From NCBI GenBank assembly GCA_964523945.1, contig CAZGBU010000032.1:1-19524 (forward strand): 19,524 bases of DNA, given 5' to 3'. The position numbers were made by a program, and so were the translations under genes. Source of the stretch: CAKTOF01 sp964523945 (GTDB lineage Bacteria > Bacillota > Clostridia > Oscillospirales > Oscillospiraceae). The notes beneath the pieces are model-generated. The model was not told where the DNA came from. It was given only the letters and a program-made list of their open reading frames with translations, and made no database searches. Shown here piece after piece: positions 1 through 6,985 of this stretch. How positions within the stretch are numbered: the stretch's first letter is position 1; every line of letters begins with the position of its first letter.

Positions 1-1
1 A

Positions 2-832
2 GACCTGCACATCATCACCATGTCCGGCATGAGCGCGCTGTTTGCGGCGCTGTTCGGCACGCCGGTCACAGCGGCTGTGTTCAGCATTGAGGTGATCTCG
101 GTCGGCGTGGTCTACTATGCGGCATTTCTGCCCTGCGTCATCGCAGCCGCGGTGTCATCTCTGATTGCCGCTGCATTTGGCGTTGCACCGACCTCCTTTG
201 TACTGGACGTCATCCCCGCAGCCGGATGGGGTGTGCTCTGGCGTGCGGCTGTGCTCGCCGCTGCCTGCGCGCTGGTCAGCATCGTCTTTGTGTTCTGTCT
301 GCACACCGCCGAGCGGCTCTACCGCCGCTTCCTGCCAAATGCCTATATCCGCATTGCCTGCGGCGGACTGCTCGTAATCGGTCTGACGCTGCTGTCCGGC
401 ACGCGCGCATACAACGGTGCCGGCATGGACAGCATCATCCGCGCCGTCGAGGACGGGCAGGCCGACTGGTATGCATTTGCGCTGAAAATCGTCTTTTCCG
501 CGCTGACCATCGGTGCAGGCTTCAAGGGCGGCGAAATCGTACCAACCTTTTTTATCGGCTCCACGTTCGGCTGCGCGTTCGGCGGCCTGCTTGGTCTGGA
601 TCCCGGATTCGCCGCCGCGCTGGGACTGACGGCACTGTTCTGCGGCGTTGTCAACTGTCCGCTGGCCGCCGTGCTCCTGTCCGTCGAACTGTTTGGCGGC
701 GCAGGATCTCTGGTATTCGCGCTGGTGTGCGCCATCAGCTATCTGCTCAGCGGCTATTACAGTCTCTACTCCGGCCAGCGGATTGTCTACTCCAAGCTGC
801 GTGCAGAATATGTCAACCGGCAAACACACTGA
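2..832 (+). CDS. ClC-family chloride channel/transporter, C-terminal part (5' end outside window)
   Basis: This is an integral membrane anion channel or Cl-/H+ antiporter of the ClC family. The frame is open from base 2, and the first methionine at 20 lies inside a conserved helix (GMSALFAALFGTPVTAA), so the true start is upstream of the window. The 276 visible residues hold the second half of the fold. A GGEIVP segment near 527-544 matches the GxFxP selectivity-filter motif of helix N. It is followed by helices rich in Gly and Ala, and by a short Tyr-rich end (SGYYSLYSGQ) in the region of helix R, where the pore tyrosine normally sits. No cytoplasmic CBS domains follow, as in the short bacterial forms. 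The stop lies 30 bp before a MATE gene on the same strand, which suggests co-transcription. Family assignment is firm; whether it is a channel or an exchanger cannot be told, because the N-terminal gating glutamate region is missing. Confidence 0.9.
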   Translation, partial: DLHIITMSGMSALFAALFGTPVTAAVFSIEVISVGVVYYAAFLPCVIAAAVSSLIAAAFGVAPTSFVLDVIPAAGWGVLWRAAVLAAACALVSIVFVFCLHTAERLYRRFLPNAYIRIACGGLLVIGLTLLSGTRAYNGAGMDSIIRAVEDGQADWYAFALKIVFSALTIGAGFKGGEIVPTFFIGSTFGCAFGGLLGLDPGFAAALGLTALFCGVVNCPLAAVLLSVELFGGAGSLVFALVCAISYLLSGYYSLYSGQRIVYSKLRAEYVNRQTH

Positions 833-862
833 CAACCGACGAAAGGAGACCGTTCAAACGCC

Positions 863-2265
863 ATGGCAAAAAAAGAAAAGCGGGGCAATGATCTTGGCCG
901 CGACCCCGTTGGCACACTGATGCTGCGGCTGGCGCTGCCGTCCGTGGTGGCGCAGCTGGTCAATGCGCTCTACAACATTGTCGACCGCATCTACATCGGC
1001 CGGATCCCGGGCGAGGGCGCGGCAGCACTGACCGGACTCGGCATTTGTTTCCCCGTGACAATGCTCATCTCCGCGCTGGCGTCGCTGGTCGGCGTCGGCG
1101 GCGGCGCGCGCCGCCATTTCAATGGGCGAGGGCAATCACGAACGGGCCGAGCGCATCCTCGGCTCATGTACGACGGCGCTCGTTGCCATCGCGCTGGTGG
1201 TAACGGTCGTATTCGAGCTTATCCAGCGGCCGATGCTGATGCTCTTTCGGCGGCAGCGAAAACACAATCGGCTATGCGACGCAGTACCTGACGATCTATC
1301 TGATCGGCACACTGCCGACGCTGCTCTCGCTCGGCCTGAACAACCTGATCTCCACGCAGGGTTTCGCGACCATGTCGATGTGTACAACGCTCATCGGCGC
1401 GGCGACCAACATTGTGCTCGACCCGGTTTTCATCTTCGGATTCGATATGGGCGTGCCGGGCGCTGCCATCGCAACGGTGATCGCGCAGGTTGTCTCAGCT
1501 GTCTGGGTCGTGCTGTTCCTGTCGGGTAAAAAGACGAAGCTGCGCATCCGCCGGGCATATCTGAAGCCCAACTGGAGGCTGCTCGGGCCGGTGCTGGCCA
1601 TCGGCGTCAGCCCGTTCGTCATGCAGGGCACCGAGAGCGTGCTCAATGTTGTATTCAATGCCTCGCTGCAGAAATACGGCGGCGACATGGCCGTCGGTGC
1701 GCTGACAATCTCCTCAAGCGTGATGACGATTATGACCTGTCTGTACACCGGTCTGGCACAGGGCGCACAGCCAATCATCAGCTTCAACTACGGCGCCGGT
1801 CAGTCGCAGCGTGTCCGGCAGGGCTTTTGGCTGCTGTTTGTCTCATGCACCGCGGTATCAGTCACGTTCTGCGTGCTGATCGAGCTGTTTCCCGGCATTT
1901 TTGTCGGGTTATTCAACGACGATCCGGCACTCTACGACATCGCCGTCTGGGCCGTCTGCATCTACTCCGCCGGTATGTTTGCGCTCGGCGTACAGCACGC
2001 GTGTCAACAGTCATTCGTCGCGCTTGGCCAGGCAAAGATCTCGCTGTGCCTGGCGCTGCTGCGCAAGTTCATTCTGCTGATCCCGTTGATTCTGCTGCTG
2101 CCGCATTTCTTTGACGACAAGGTGTTCGCCGTCTTTCTCGCCGAGCCAATCGCCGATGTCATCGCTGCCGTCACGACCGGCACGCTGTTCTTCACGCACC
2201 TGTCCAGGATTCTCTCCGACCGCGAGAAAACCCTGCGGGGAGGCGGCTCTGCGCCGAACGCATAA
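863..2265 (+). pseudogene. MATE-family efflux transporter broken by two frameshifts
   Basis: This is a Na+- or H+-coupled multidrug/toxin exporter of the MATE family, about 467 residues if repaired. The reading frame changes twice. Frame one (from ATG 863) runs through LVGVGGGAR and fails near 1105-1112, in an alternating GC run where two bases appear to be missing. The second frame continues the MATE sequence (ISMGEGNHERAERILG) to 1247. There an extra C at about 1248, between TTT and GGCGGC, breaks it again. The third frame then reads SENTIGYATQYL and continues without interruption to the stop at 2265. Correcting the two sites gives a continuous MATE protein with DPVFIFGFDMGVPGAAIAT and the usual 12-helix pattern. 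A GAAAGGAG ribosome site at 841-848 has a long 14-base spacing. Either this is a recent pseudogene or the consensus sequence has two indel errors. An intact MATE paralogue lies at 15765-17147. Confidence 0.85.
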
Positions 2266-2295
2266 AGCCTGCAAATCACGCATGCCGGTGCGCCG

Positions 2296-2325
2296 TTGAC
2301 TGTGCGCGCAGCCGCATGTTATAAT
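2296..2325 (+). promoter_or_regulatory. Sigma-70-type promoter for the MFS gene
   Basis: A TTGACT -35 box at 2296-2301 is separated by 18 bases from a perfect TATAAT at 2320-2325. TG at 2317-2318 makes it an extended -10. The predicted start near 2332 leaves a leader of about 44 bases before the TTG start codon. It lies in the 110-bp gap after the broken MATE gene. Confidence 0.8.
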
Positions 2326-2375
2326 ACTGATAATCGCCGCAGCACTGTACCCGTCTCTCAGGGGAGGTTATCAAC

Positions 2376-3638
2376 TTGTCCACAGCGCGCAAGCAGTCCG
2401 CGCCGCAGCTCTGGTCTGCCGGCCTGGTCGTGCTGATTGTCATCACGTTTTCCAACTCGTTCTGTTTTCAGATGCTCAACTCGACGCTTGCGCTCTATGT
2501 TGAGGACATCATGCCCTGCTCGTCGATCACCGGCACCATCTCCGGCATCGCCAGCCTGCTGTTTACGCTGACCATCATTTTTTCGCGCTCCTGCGGCGCG
2601 CGGCTGCTCGAGCTCTACGGCCGCAAGCCCGTCGCTGTGGCGGGTGCAGCGGTACTCGGCATTGGCTGTCTGCTCAATGCCTGGATTCCCACCGTTGCAG
2701 CGCTTTTGATCCTGCGTGCGGTGCAGGGTCTCGGCGCGGGCGCTGTCTCGACCACGATCTCCATCGCCAATATCCATGTCGTACCGCAGGAGCGTTTGGC
2801 TGAGGGCATGGGGAAAACCTCCGCCGGCGGCACGCTGTCGATGATTATCGGCCCGTCCATCGCGCTGATGCTCGTCGCAGGCGGCAACTTCCGTATCCCA
2901 TTTTACGCGGTCGGGGTTTGCTGTGCCGTCACAATCGCGGGCTCCGTGTTCATCTCCACACCGCATGGCGCGGCCATCCGTGCCCGCCGCGCGGAAGATC
3001 GCAAAAACGGCGTTCACCGGCGCTTCCGTCTCGGCAGCCTGCGCGATATGATCTGCGTCGAGGTGCTGCTGCCCTCGCTGATTCAGTTCCTGGTCATGGT
3101 TTCCTACGCCAGCTTCACCACCTATCTGACCATCTATGTCAACGACCGGGGCTATTCATTTGAGTTTGCCTCGTTCTCGACGGCCGGCGCGTTTTTTGCG
3201 CTTGCATCAATCGTCATGGTGATCACGCAGTTTGGTTTCGGCAAACTCGGTGACCTGTACGGGCCGGTCCGGGTCGCGATCCCAGGCATGGCCCTGTCAG
3301 TTGCGGGTTTCCTGATTCTGACTGTCTCGCACTCGCTTGCCCTGTTCTTTGCCGCCGCAGTGCTCTACGGTCTCGGCTCCGGCCTGATTATGCCGGTTCT
3401 CAGCTCTTCAACGATCAAGGGCGCGCCGAAAGACCGCACCAGTCTCGCCTCGTCTACGTTTTACATTCTCTATGACGCAGGCCTCGGCCTGGGCGCACTG
3501 CTCTGGGGTGTCGTGCGCGATGTCACCGGTGTGAGCGGAATGTACGCCGGCGCAGCCATCACAATGACACTGGCCGCCGTGATGACTTGGTATGTCTACG
3601 GCAAGCGCAAGTGGCTGACGCGCGCACAGGCGGAATAA
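2376..3638 (+). CDS. MFS transporter, 12-helix (TTG start)
   Basis: This is a 420-residue major facilitator superfamily permease of the cytoplasmic membrane, probably a drug or small-molecule H+ antiporter; the substrate is unknown. The hydropathy pattern is two six-helix bundles. A loop 2-3 motif A is recognisable but degenerate (ARLLELYGRKPVAVAG). A better copy lies in loop 8-9 (FGKLGDLYGPVRVAIPG), and a QGLGAGAVSTTISIAN stretch follows in TM4. A central basic loop (RARRAEDRKNGVHRRFR) separates the halves. The start is TTG at 2376, chosen because GGGGAGG at 2361-2367 lies eight bases upstream and the next in-frame ATG would remove the first helix. It has its own extended -10 promoter and a terminator at 3657-3690, so it is a single-gene unit. 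The C-terminal half carries no additional domain. Confidence 0.88.
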   Translation: MSTARKQSAPQLWSAGLVVLIVITFSNSFCFQMLNSTLALYVEDIMPCSSITGTISGIASLLFTLTIIFSRSCGARLLELYGRKPVAVAGAAVLGIGCLLNAWIPTVAALLILRAVQGLGAGAVSTTISIANIHVVPQERLAEGMGKTSAGGTLSMIIGPSIALMLVAGGNFRIPFYAVGVCCAVTIAGSVFISTPHGAAIRARRAEDRKNGVHRRFRLGSLRDMICVEVLLPSLIQFLVMVSYASFTTYLTIYVNDRGYSFEFASFSTAGAFFALASIVMVITQFGFGKLGDLYGPVRVAIPGMALSVAGFLILTVSHSLALFFAAAVLYGLGSGLIMPVLSSSTIKGAPKDRTSLASSTFYILYDAGLGLGALLWGVVRDVTGVSGMYAGAAITMTLAAVMTWYVYGKRKWLTRAQAE

Positions 3639-3656
3639 GAAAACAAAAACACACAG

Positions 3657-3690
3657 CCTGGGAGCGTGTCTGCTCCCGGGTTGAATTTTG
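3657..3690 (+). terminator. Rho-independent terminator of the MFS gene
   Basis: A 9-bp stem (3657-3665 with 3672-3680, one G-T wobble) encloses a six-base loop. TTGAATTTTG follows at 3681-3690. It lies 18 bp after the MFS stop codon. Confidence 0.7.
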
Positions 3691-3744
3691 TATTCTCTTT
3701 TCGACGGATCCGTGCTAAAATATTCCGGAAAAGGGGGCGCTGTT

Positions 3745-4254
3745 ATGAAACCGAAATCCGTCAGGAACCTGGTGCTCAGCGCGCTGCTGGCAGCGCTTTG
3801 CTGCATCGGCACAATCCTGTTCCCGATTCCGCTGCCCGGCAGCGGCTATGCCAACTTCGGCGACTGCTTTGTTGTGCTTTCCGGCCTGATTCTTGGCCCT
3901 GCCTGGGGTGCGGGCGCAGCCGGCATCGGTTCGGCGCTGGCGGACCTGCTTTCCGGCTATGCATACTACGCGCCGGTTACGCTCGTCATCAAGGCGCTGA
4001 TGGCAGCCACGGCCGCCGGGATCGCCTATACACTGCGCCGCCGGCGTTATCTTGGTGCCGTGGCGGCAAGCGTGTGCGCCGAGTGCATCATGGTGCTGGG
4101 CTACTTCCTGTATGAATGGGTGCTCTACGGACTGGGCACCGCAGCAGTTGACACAATCGGCAACAGCCTGCAGGGCGTCGTCAGTATTGTGCTTGCGTCG
4201 GTGCTGTGGATTGCGGCGATCCGCACGCGCGTAGCCGACCGGCTGAAAAACTGA
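3745..4254 (+). CDS. ECF transporter S component (vitamin/cofactor binding subunit)
   Basis: This is a 169-residue, six-helix substrate-binding subunit of an energy-coupling-factor importer. It would capture a vitamin or precursor and hand it to a shared EcfA-EcfA'-EcfT module encoded elsewhere (group II arrangement), since none of those genes is in this window. The sequence shows the N-terminal helix with an Ala pattern typical of the EcfT contact (LVLSALLAALCCIGT), then PIPLPGSGYANFGDCFVVLSG and LGPAWGAGAAGIGSALADLL. These are the hallmark loops of the PF12822/PF07155-type S components. ATG 3745 is preferred over the upstream ATG at 3688 because AAAAGGGGG at 3729-3737 sits seven bases before it and the upstream extension is polar and lies over the likely promoter region. 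The ligand cannot be assigned; no riboswitch is visible in the short leader. It converges on queT, with stops one base apart. Confidence 0.85.
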   Translation: MKPKSVRNLVLSALLAALCCIGTILFPIPLPGSGYANFGDCFVVLSGLILGPAWGAGAAGIGSALADLLSGYAYYAPVTLVIKALMAATAAGIAYTLRRRRYLGAVAASVCAECIMVLGYFLYEWVLYGLGTAAVDTIGNSLQGVVSIVLASVLWIAAIRTRVADRLKN

Positions 4255-4255
4255 A

Positions 4256-4759
4256 TCAGGCCGTACGCAGGTGCAGCCGGTCGAGCACCCTCGTCCGCCG
4301 CAGCACAGCCGCCAGCGGCAGCCCCAGCCCATAGAGCACGACCAGTTCGCCAAGTGCGACGCCCGCGCCGTTGACAACAAATCCCTGCAGCAGTGCATCG
4401 GGCGAATAGACCCAAGCGAGAATTGCGCCGACGAGCACCGTATTCGTGATCACGTTCGGCAGCGGGATCAGCCAGAGCTTCCGGCAGCGCGCCGTCCACA
4501 GGCAGCCAAGCAGTGTCGCCAGCGAGCCAATGACAATGTCGAGCGCCGAGACGGTCGAGAACAGGTTCGCCACCAGGCAGCCGACGAACAGGCCGACGGT
4601 GGTTGTCGGCACAAATGCCGGCAGAACGCACAGCGCCTCGGTGATGCGGAACTGGATCGTATTGTATGACAGCGGCCAGGCAACCGTCACCGCAGCGTAG
4701 AGCGCTGCAACGATGCCGCACAGTGCAATGGTTCGGGTGTTAAATTGCTTCAGTTTCAT
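4256..4759 (-). CDS. queT: QueT-family ECF S component, queuosine precursor uptake
   Basis: This is a 167-residue membrane protein matching the QueT family (PF06177), the S subunit of an ECF importer for queuosine precursors such as preQ1. Recognisable pieces are TIALCGIVAALYAAVT at the N terminus, IQFRITEALCVLPAF, TTTVGLFVGCLVANL and LPNVITNTVLVGA. ATG 4759 is chosen because GGAGGAAAG lies seven bases upstream on the minus strand; an upstream ATG at 4807 would lie inside the leader terminator region. The leader (4760-4890) carries a preQ1-I-like aptamer and a terminator, which independently supports the family call and means expression should fall when preQ1 is plentiful. The EcfA/T energising module is not in the window. 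Its 3' end abuts the convergent S component at 4254 with no terminator between them. Confidence 0.93.
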   Translation of the reverse strand: MKLKQFNTRTIALCGIVAALYAAVTVAWPLSYNTIQFRITEALCVLPAFVPTTTVGLFVGCLVANLFSTVSALDIVIGSLATLLGCLWTARCRKLWLIPLPNVITNTVLVGAILAWVYSPDALLQGFVVNGAGVALGELVVLYGLGLPLAAVLRRTRVLDRLHLRTA

Positions 4760-4800
4760 GCTTCTTTCCTCCAAAAAAATGTGCCGCCTCCACGGGCAGC

Positions 4801-4829
4801 ACAACAAAAAATGGGCGCATTGCGCCCAT
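4801..4829 (-). terminator. Leader terminator of the queT riboswitch
   Basis: On the minus strand, a perfect 8-bp GC-rich stem (4811-4818 with 4822-4829, three-base loop) is followed by TTTTTGTTGT (4810-4801), a classical intrinsic terminator 42 bases before the queT start codon. Its 5' arm (minus-strand GGATGG, 4831-4826) is exactly complementary to CCATCC at 4864-4859, inside the aptamer loop and P1 3' strand. The terminator and the aptamer are therefore linked by a mutually exclusive antiterminator. Confidence 0.85.
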
Positions 4830-4834
4830 CCTTA

Positions 4835-4877
4835 CCCCCGTAGTTTTGTTTAGCGACAGGATGGTCTCGAACTGTCG
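4835..4877 (-). promoter_or_regulatory. preQ1-I-like riboswitch aptamer upstream of queT
   Basis: Reading the minus strand, a 6-bp P1 stem (CGACAG 4877-4872 with CTGTCG 4859-4854) encloses a 12-base loop (4871-4860) ending in a C. This is the position of the ligand-pairing C in preQ1-I aptamers. It is followed by an A-rich tail, CTAAACAAAAC, and then TACGGGGG. The order (short stem, C-ended loop, AACAAAAC tail, G-containing pseudoknot strand) closely resembles the Thermoanaerobacter preQ1-I aptamer as I recall it. Loop CGAG can pair with tail CTACG, allowing one bulged base, as the P2 pseudoknot. Ligand binding should stabilise P1/P2, release the 5' arm of the downstream terminator and stop transcription of queT. 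Class I is favoured over II and III on size and tail; covariance-model scoring would settle this. Confidence 0.85.
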
Positions 4878-4895
4878 GTGATGCAGTTTGACGTG

Positions 4896-4924
4896 ATTAT
4901 AGCAGACCCGGCCAGCCGCGTCAA
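4896..4924 (-). promoter_or_regulatory. Promoter of the queT leader
   Basis: On the minus strand, TTGACG (4924-4919) and a perfect TATAAT (4901-4896) are 17 bases apart. TG one base upstream of the -10 makes it extended. The predicted start near 4889 lies about 12 bases before the aptamer P1 stem, which is the expected geometry for a transcriptional riboswitch. It lies in the gap shared with the divergent WYL regulator. Confidence 0.85.
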
Positions 4925-4956
4925 GCGGTTTGCGCCGGGCAGGAAGGAGGCGCGCC

Positions 4957-5934
4957 ATGCCGCGCTCGGAAAACCAGAAGCTGAAACTGCTGTATCTGGC
5001 GCAGTATCTGATGGAGCAGTCCGACGAAAATCACCCGCTGAGCGTCCAGCAGATGATCCAGCATCTGTCTGCCAAAGGCATCAGCGCCGAGCGCAAGAGC
5101 GTCTACGATGACATCGATGCGCTCACGCGGTTCGGGTTTGACATTGAACGCACCAGCACGCGTCCGGTCGGCTACTACCTTGCCAGCCGGCCGTTTGAAC
5201 TGGCCGAGCTGAATGACGCGGTGCAATCGTCGCGGTTTCTCACACACAAGAAGTCGCTCGCGCTGATCGGCAAGATCGAGTCTCTCGCAAGCGTTCACGA
5301 GGCGCGCTCGCTCCAGCGGCAGGTCTATGTCCAGAACCGGATCAAGACGATGAACGAATCGATTTACTACAACGTCGATGAGCTGCACAGCGCCATCGCG
5401 CACGACCGTCAGATCACATTCCAGTACTTCGACTATGCCGTCTCGAAGCAGCGCGTGCTGCGCCACGGCGGCGCTCGCTATACGGTCAGCCCGTTTGCAC
5501 TGACCTGGGACGATCAGAACTACTATCTGATCGCATACGATGCCGCCGCTGAGAAACTCAAGCACTACCGCGTCGACAAAATGGTTTCCATTCAGCTCAC
5601 CGACGCACACCGCGACGGCAAGGAGATGTTCCGCAGCTTCGACATGGGGGCGTACGCCGAGACGCTGTTCGGTATGTTTTCCGGAGCGGTGGAGGAGGTT
5701 CGGCTGCGCTTTGCAAACCGGCTGGCCGGTGCGGTCATCGACCGGTTCGGCGCGGGCGTCAGCCTGATCCCTGACGGCGACACGCACTTCACTGTCTGTG
5801 TGCGCGCCGCCATCAGCGAGCAGTTTTACGGCTATCTGGCCGGCTTCGGCGCGGCGGTCGAGGTGCTTTCGCCGCAGTCCGTTGTGGATGGCATGCGGCA
5901 GCATATTGCTACGATCGCTGCGCTCTATAAATAA
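4957..5934 (+). CDS. WYL-domain transcriptional regulator
   Basis: This is a 325-residue DNA-binding regulator. Residues 1-75 form a winged helix-turn-helix of the DeoR/HTH_11 kind: KLKLLYLAQYLMEQ, then SVQQMIQHLSAKGISAERKSVYDDIDALTRFGFDI, typical of WYL proteins. The middle carries the WYL domain, with a Y-Y-L variant of the signature at about residues 189-191 (WDDQNYYLIAYD), followed by LKHYRVDKM. The end (about 245-325) is the WCX extension. WYL domains sense small ligands or nucleic acids; the ligand here is unknown. ATG 4957 is chosen because AGGAAGGAGG at 4941-4950 lies six bases upstream; a start at 4930 would place the ribosome site inside the gene. It is divergent from queT, sharing a 197-bp gap, but nothing in the sequence shows that it controls queT. 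No clear promoter of its own is visible. Confidence 0.9.
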   Translation: MPRSENQKLKLLYLAQYLMEQSDENHPLSVQQMIQHLSAKGISAERKSVYDDIDALTRFGFDIERTSTRPVGYYLASRPFELAELNDAVQSSRFLTHKKSLALIGKIESLASVHEARSLQRQVYVQNRIKTMNESIYYNVDELHSAIAHDRQITFQYFDYAVSKQRVLRHGGARYTVSPFALTWDDQNYYLIAYDAAAEKLKHYRVDKMVSIQLTDAHRDGKEMFRSFDMGAYAETLFGMFSGAVEEVRLRFANRLAGAVIDRFGAGVSLIPDGDTHFTVCVRAAISEQFYGYLAGFGAAVEVLSPQSVVDGMRQHIATIAALYK

Positions 5935-5957
5935 AAGTGGCGCAGCCGGCAAAATAG

Positions 5958-5966
5958 TGCTATAAT
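5958..5966 (+). promoter_or_regulatory. Extended -10 promoter for holB-ricT
   Basis: TGCTATAAT at 5958-5966 is a perfect extended -10 element; the base range that would hold a -35 (about 5938-5943, TGGCGC) is poor. The predicted start near 5973 leaves a leader of about 26 bases before the holB ATG. It starts only 23 bp after the WYL stop, so read-through from the regulator gene is also possible. Confidence 0.6.
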
Positions 5967-5998
5967 GAAGTATCGACTTTGTGCACGGAGGACAGTTC

Positions 5999-6970
5999 AT
6001 GCGGTTTGACGGCTTTCTCGGCAACGAACGGATCAAATCGCGCCTGTCCGCAGCTGCGGACGGCGGCGCGCTGCCGCAGTTTTTTCTGATCGCCGGGCCG
6101 GTCGGCTCCGGCCGGAAAACGCTTGCGCGTATTCTTGCCGCGGCGATGCAGTGCACCGCCGCAGGCGAAAAGCCGTGCGGCGTCTGCCCCGCCTGCCGCA
6201 AGGTTTTCGCCGGTATGCATCCGGACGTCATCACCGTGACCGATTCGAACAAATACTATTCCGTCGCAACCATCCGCGACGCGTGCGCGTCGCTCTACAT
6301 CCGTCCAAACGAGGGGCAGCGCAAGATCTATCTCTTTCCGCAGTCGTTCGATCCGACCCGCGCCGAGGCACAGAATGCGCTGCTGAAAGTCACGGAAGAG
6401 CCGCCCGGCTATGGCGCATTCCTCATTCTGACCGAAAACGCCGAGCGAATGCTTGCCACCGTCCGCTCGCGTGCGGTCGTGCTGACGCTCAGCCCGCTCG
6501 ACGAGTCCGTCGCCGCACAGGCGCTGCACGCCCGGTTCCCCGACCGCACGGACGAGGCAATCGGATCCGCCGTGCGTCGCAGCGGCGGCTGGCTCGGCCA
6601 GGCAATCTCGCTGCTGGACGGGCAGAATATGCCGGACGACGAGACAGCCGCGTTTGCCGCGGCGTTTGCCACAGGCGATGCGCTCGCGCTGCTGACGCTT
6701 CTCGCGCCAATGGAGAAGTACCGGCGAGACCAGCTTCAACGTGTGTTCGAGCAGTGGATTTCGCTGCTGACGGATGCACTCTCCGCCCACGCCGGCGCGC
6801 CCGCCGTGTCCGACGCCGCCCGGACAATCGCACGCGGCCGAACCGGGGTGGACATGTTCTCCGCCGTCTCCAGGCTACGCGAAGCAATGGATGCTCTTTC
6901 CCTGAACGTCTCGCCCGCGCATGTGTGCGGCGCACTCAGCGTGTATTTGCGGCGGCATTCCGCCACTTGA
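5999..6970 (+). CDS. holB: DNA polymerase III delta' subunit
   Basis: This is a 323-residue clamp-loader subunit that helps load the beta clamp onto DNA during replication. The AAA+ fold begins with the conserved FDGFLGNERIK entry, followed by a Walker-A-like loop GPVGSGRKT (residues 33-41; R in place of the usual second-glycine region, common in delta'). A zinc module of four cysteines follows at 52, 60, 63 and 66 (C-x7-C-x2-C-x2-C). QNALLKVTEEPP and VRSRAVVLTL correspond to the box with the SRC motif; the cysteine of SRC is Ala here, as in many delta' subunits of Firmicutes. ATG 5999 is preferred over an in-frame GTG at 5981 because ACGGAGGA at 5985-5992 precedes it at six bases. It is followed after 15 bp by ricT, the same order as holB-yaaT in Bacillus subtilis and many Clostridia. 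Confidence 0.93.
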   Translation: MRFDGFLGNERIKSRLSAAADGGALPQFFLIAGPVGSGRKTLARILAAAMQCTAAGEKPCGVCPACRKVFAGMHPDVITVTDSNKYYSVATIRDACASLYIRPNEGQRKIYLFPQSFDPTRAEAQNALLKVTEEPPGYGAFLILTENAERMLATVRSRAVVLTLSPLDESVAAQALHARFPDRTDEAIGSAVRRSGGWLGQAISLLDGQNMPDDETAAFAAAFATGDALALLTLLAPMEKYRRDQLQRVFEQWISLLTDALSAHAGAPAVSDAARTIARGRTGVDMFSAVSRLREAMDALSLNVSPAHVCGALSVYLRRHSAT

Positions 6971-6985
6971 CAGATAGGAGTTACT

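Noticed and set aside
1095..1260. Programmed ribosomal frameshifting in the MATE gene.
   Set aside because: Neither site has a slippery heptamer, and two shifts close together in an efflux gene have no precedent known to me.
3688..3744. An earlier start for the ECF S component.
   Set aside because: The extension is polar, lies over the likely promoter and terminator trail, and has no ribosome site; ATG 3745 has a good one.
4888..4902. A plus-strand promoter for the WYL gene (TTGACG with TTATAG).
   Set aside because: The spacing is far too short, and these bases are explained by the minus-strand queT promoter region.
4921..6252. A 443-codon minus-strand open frame opposite the WYL gene and the start of holB.
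   Set aside because: It spans two real plus-strand genes and their promoter, and has no family resemblance.
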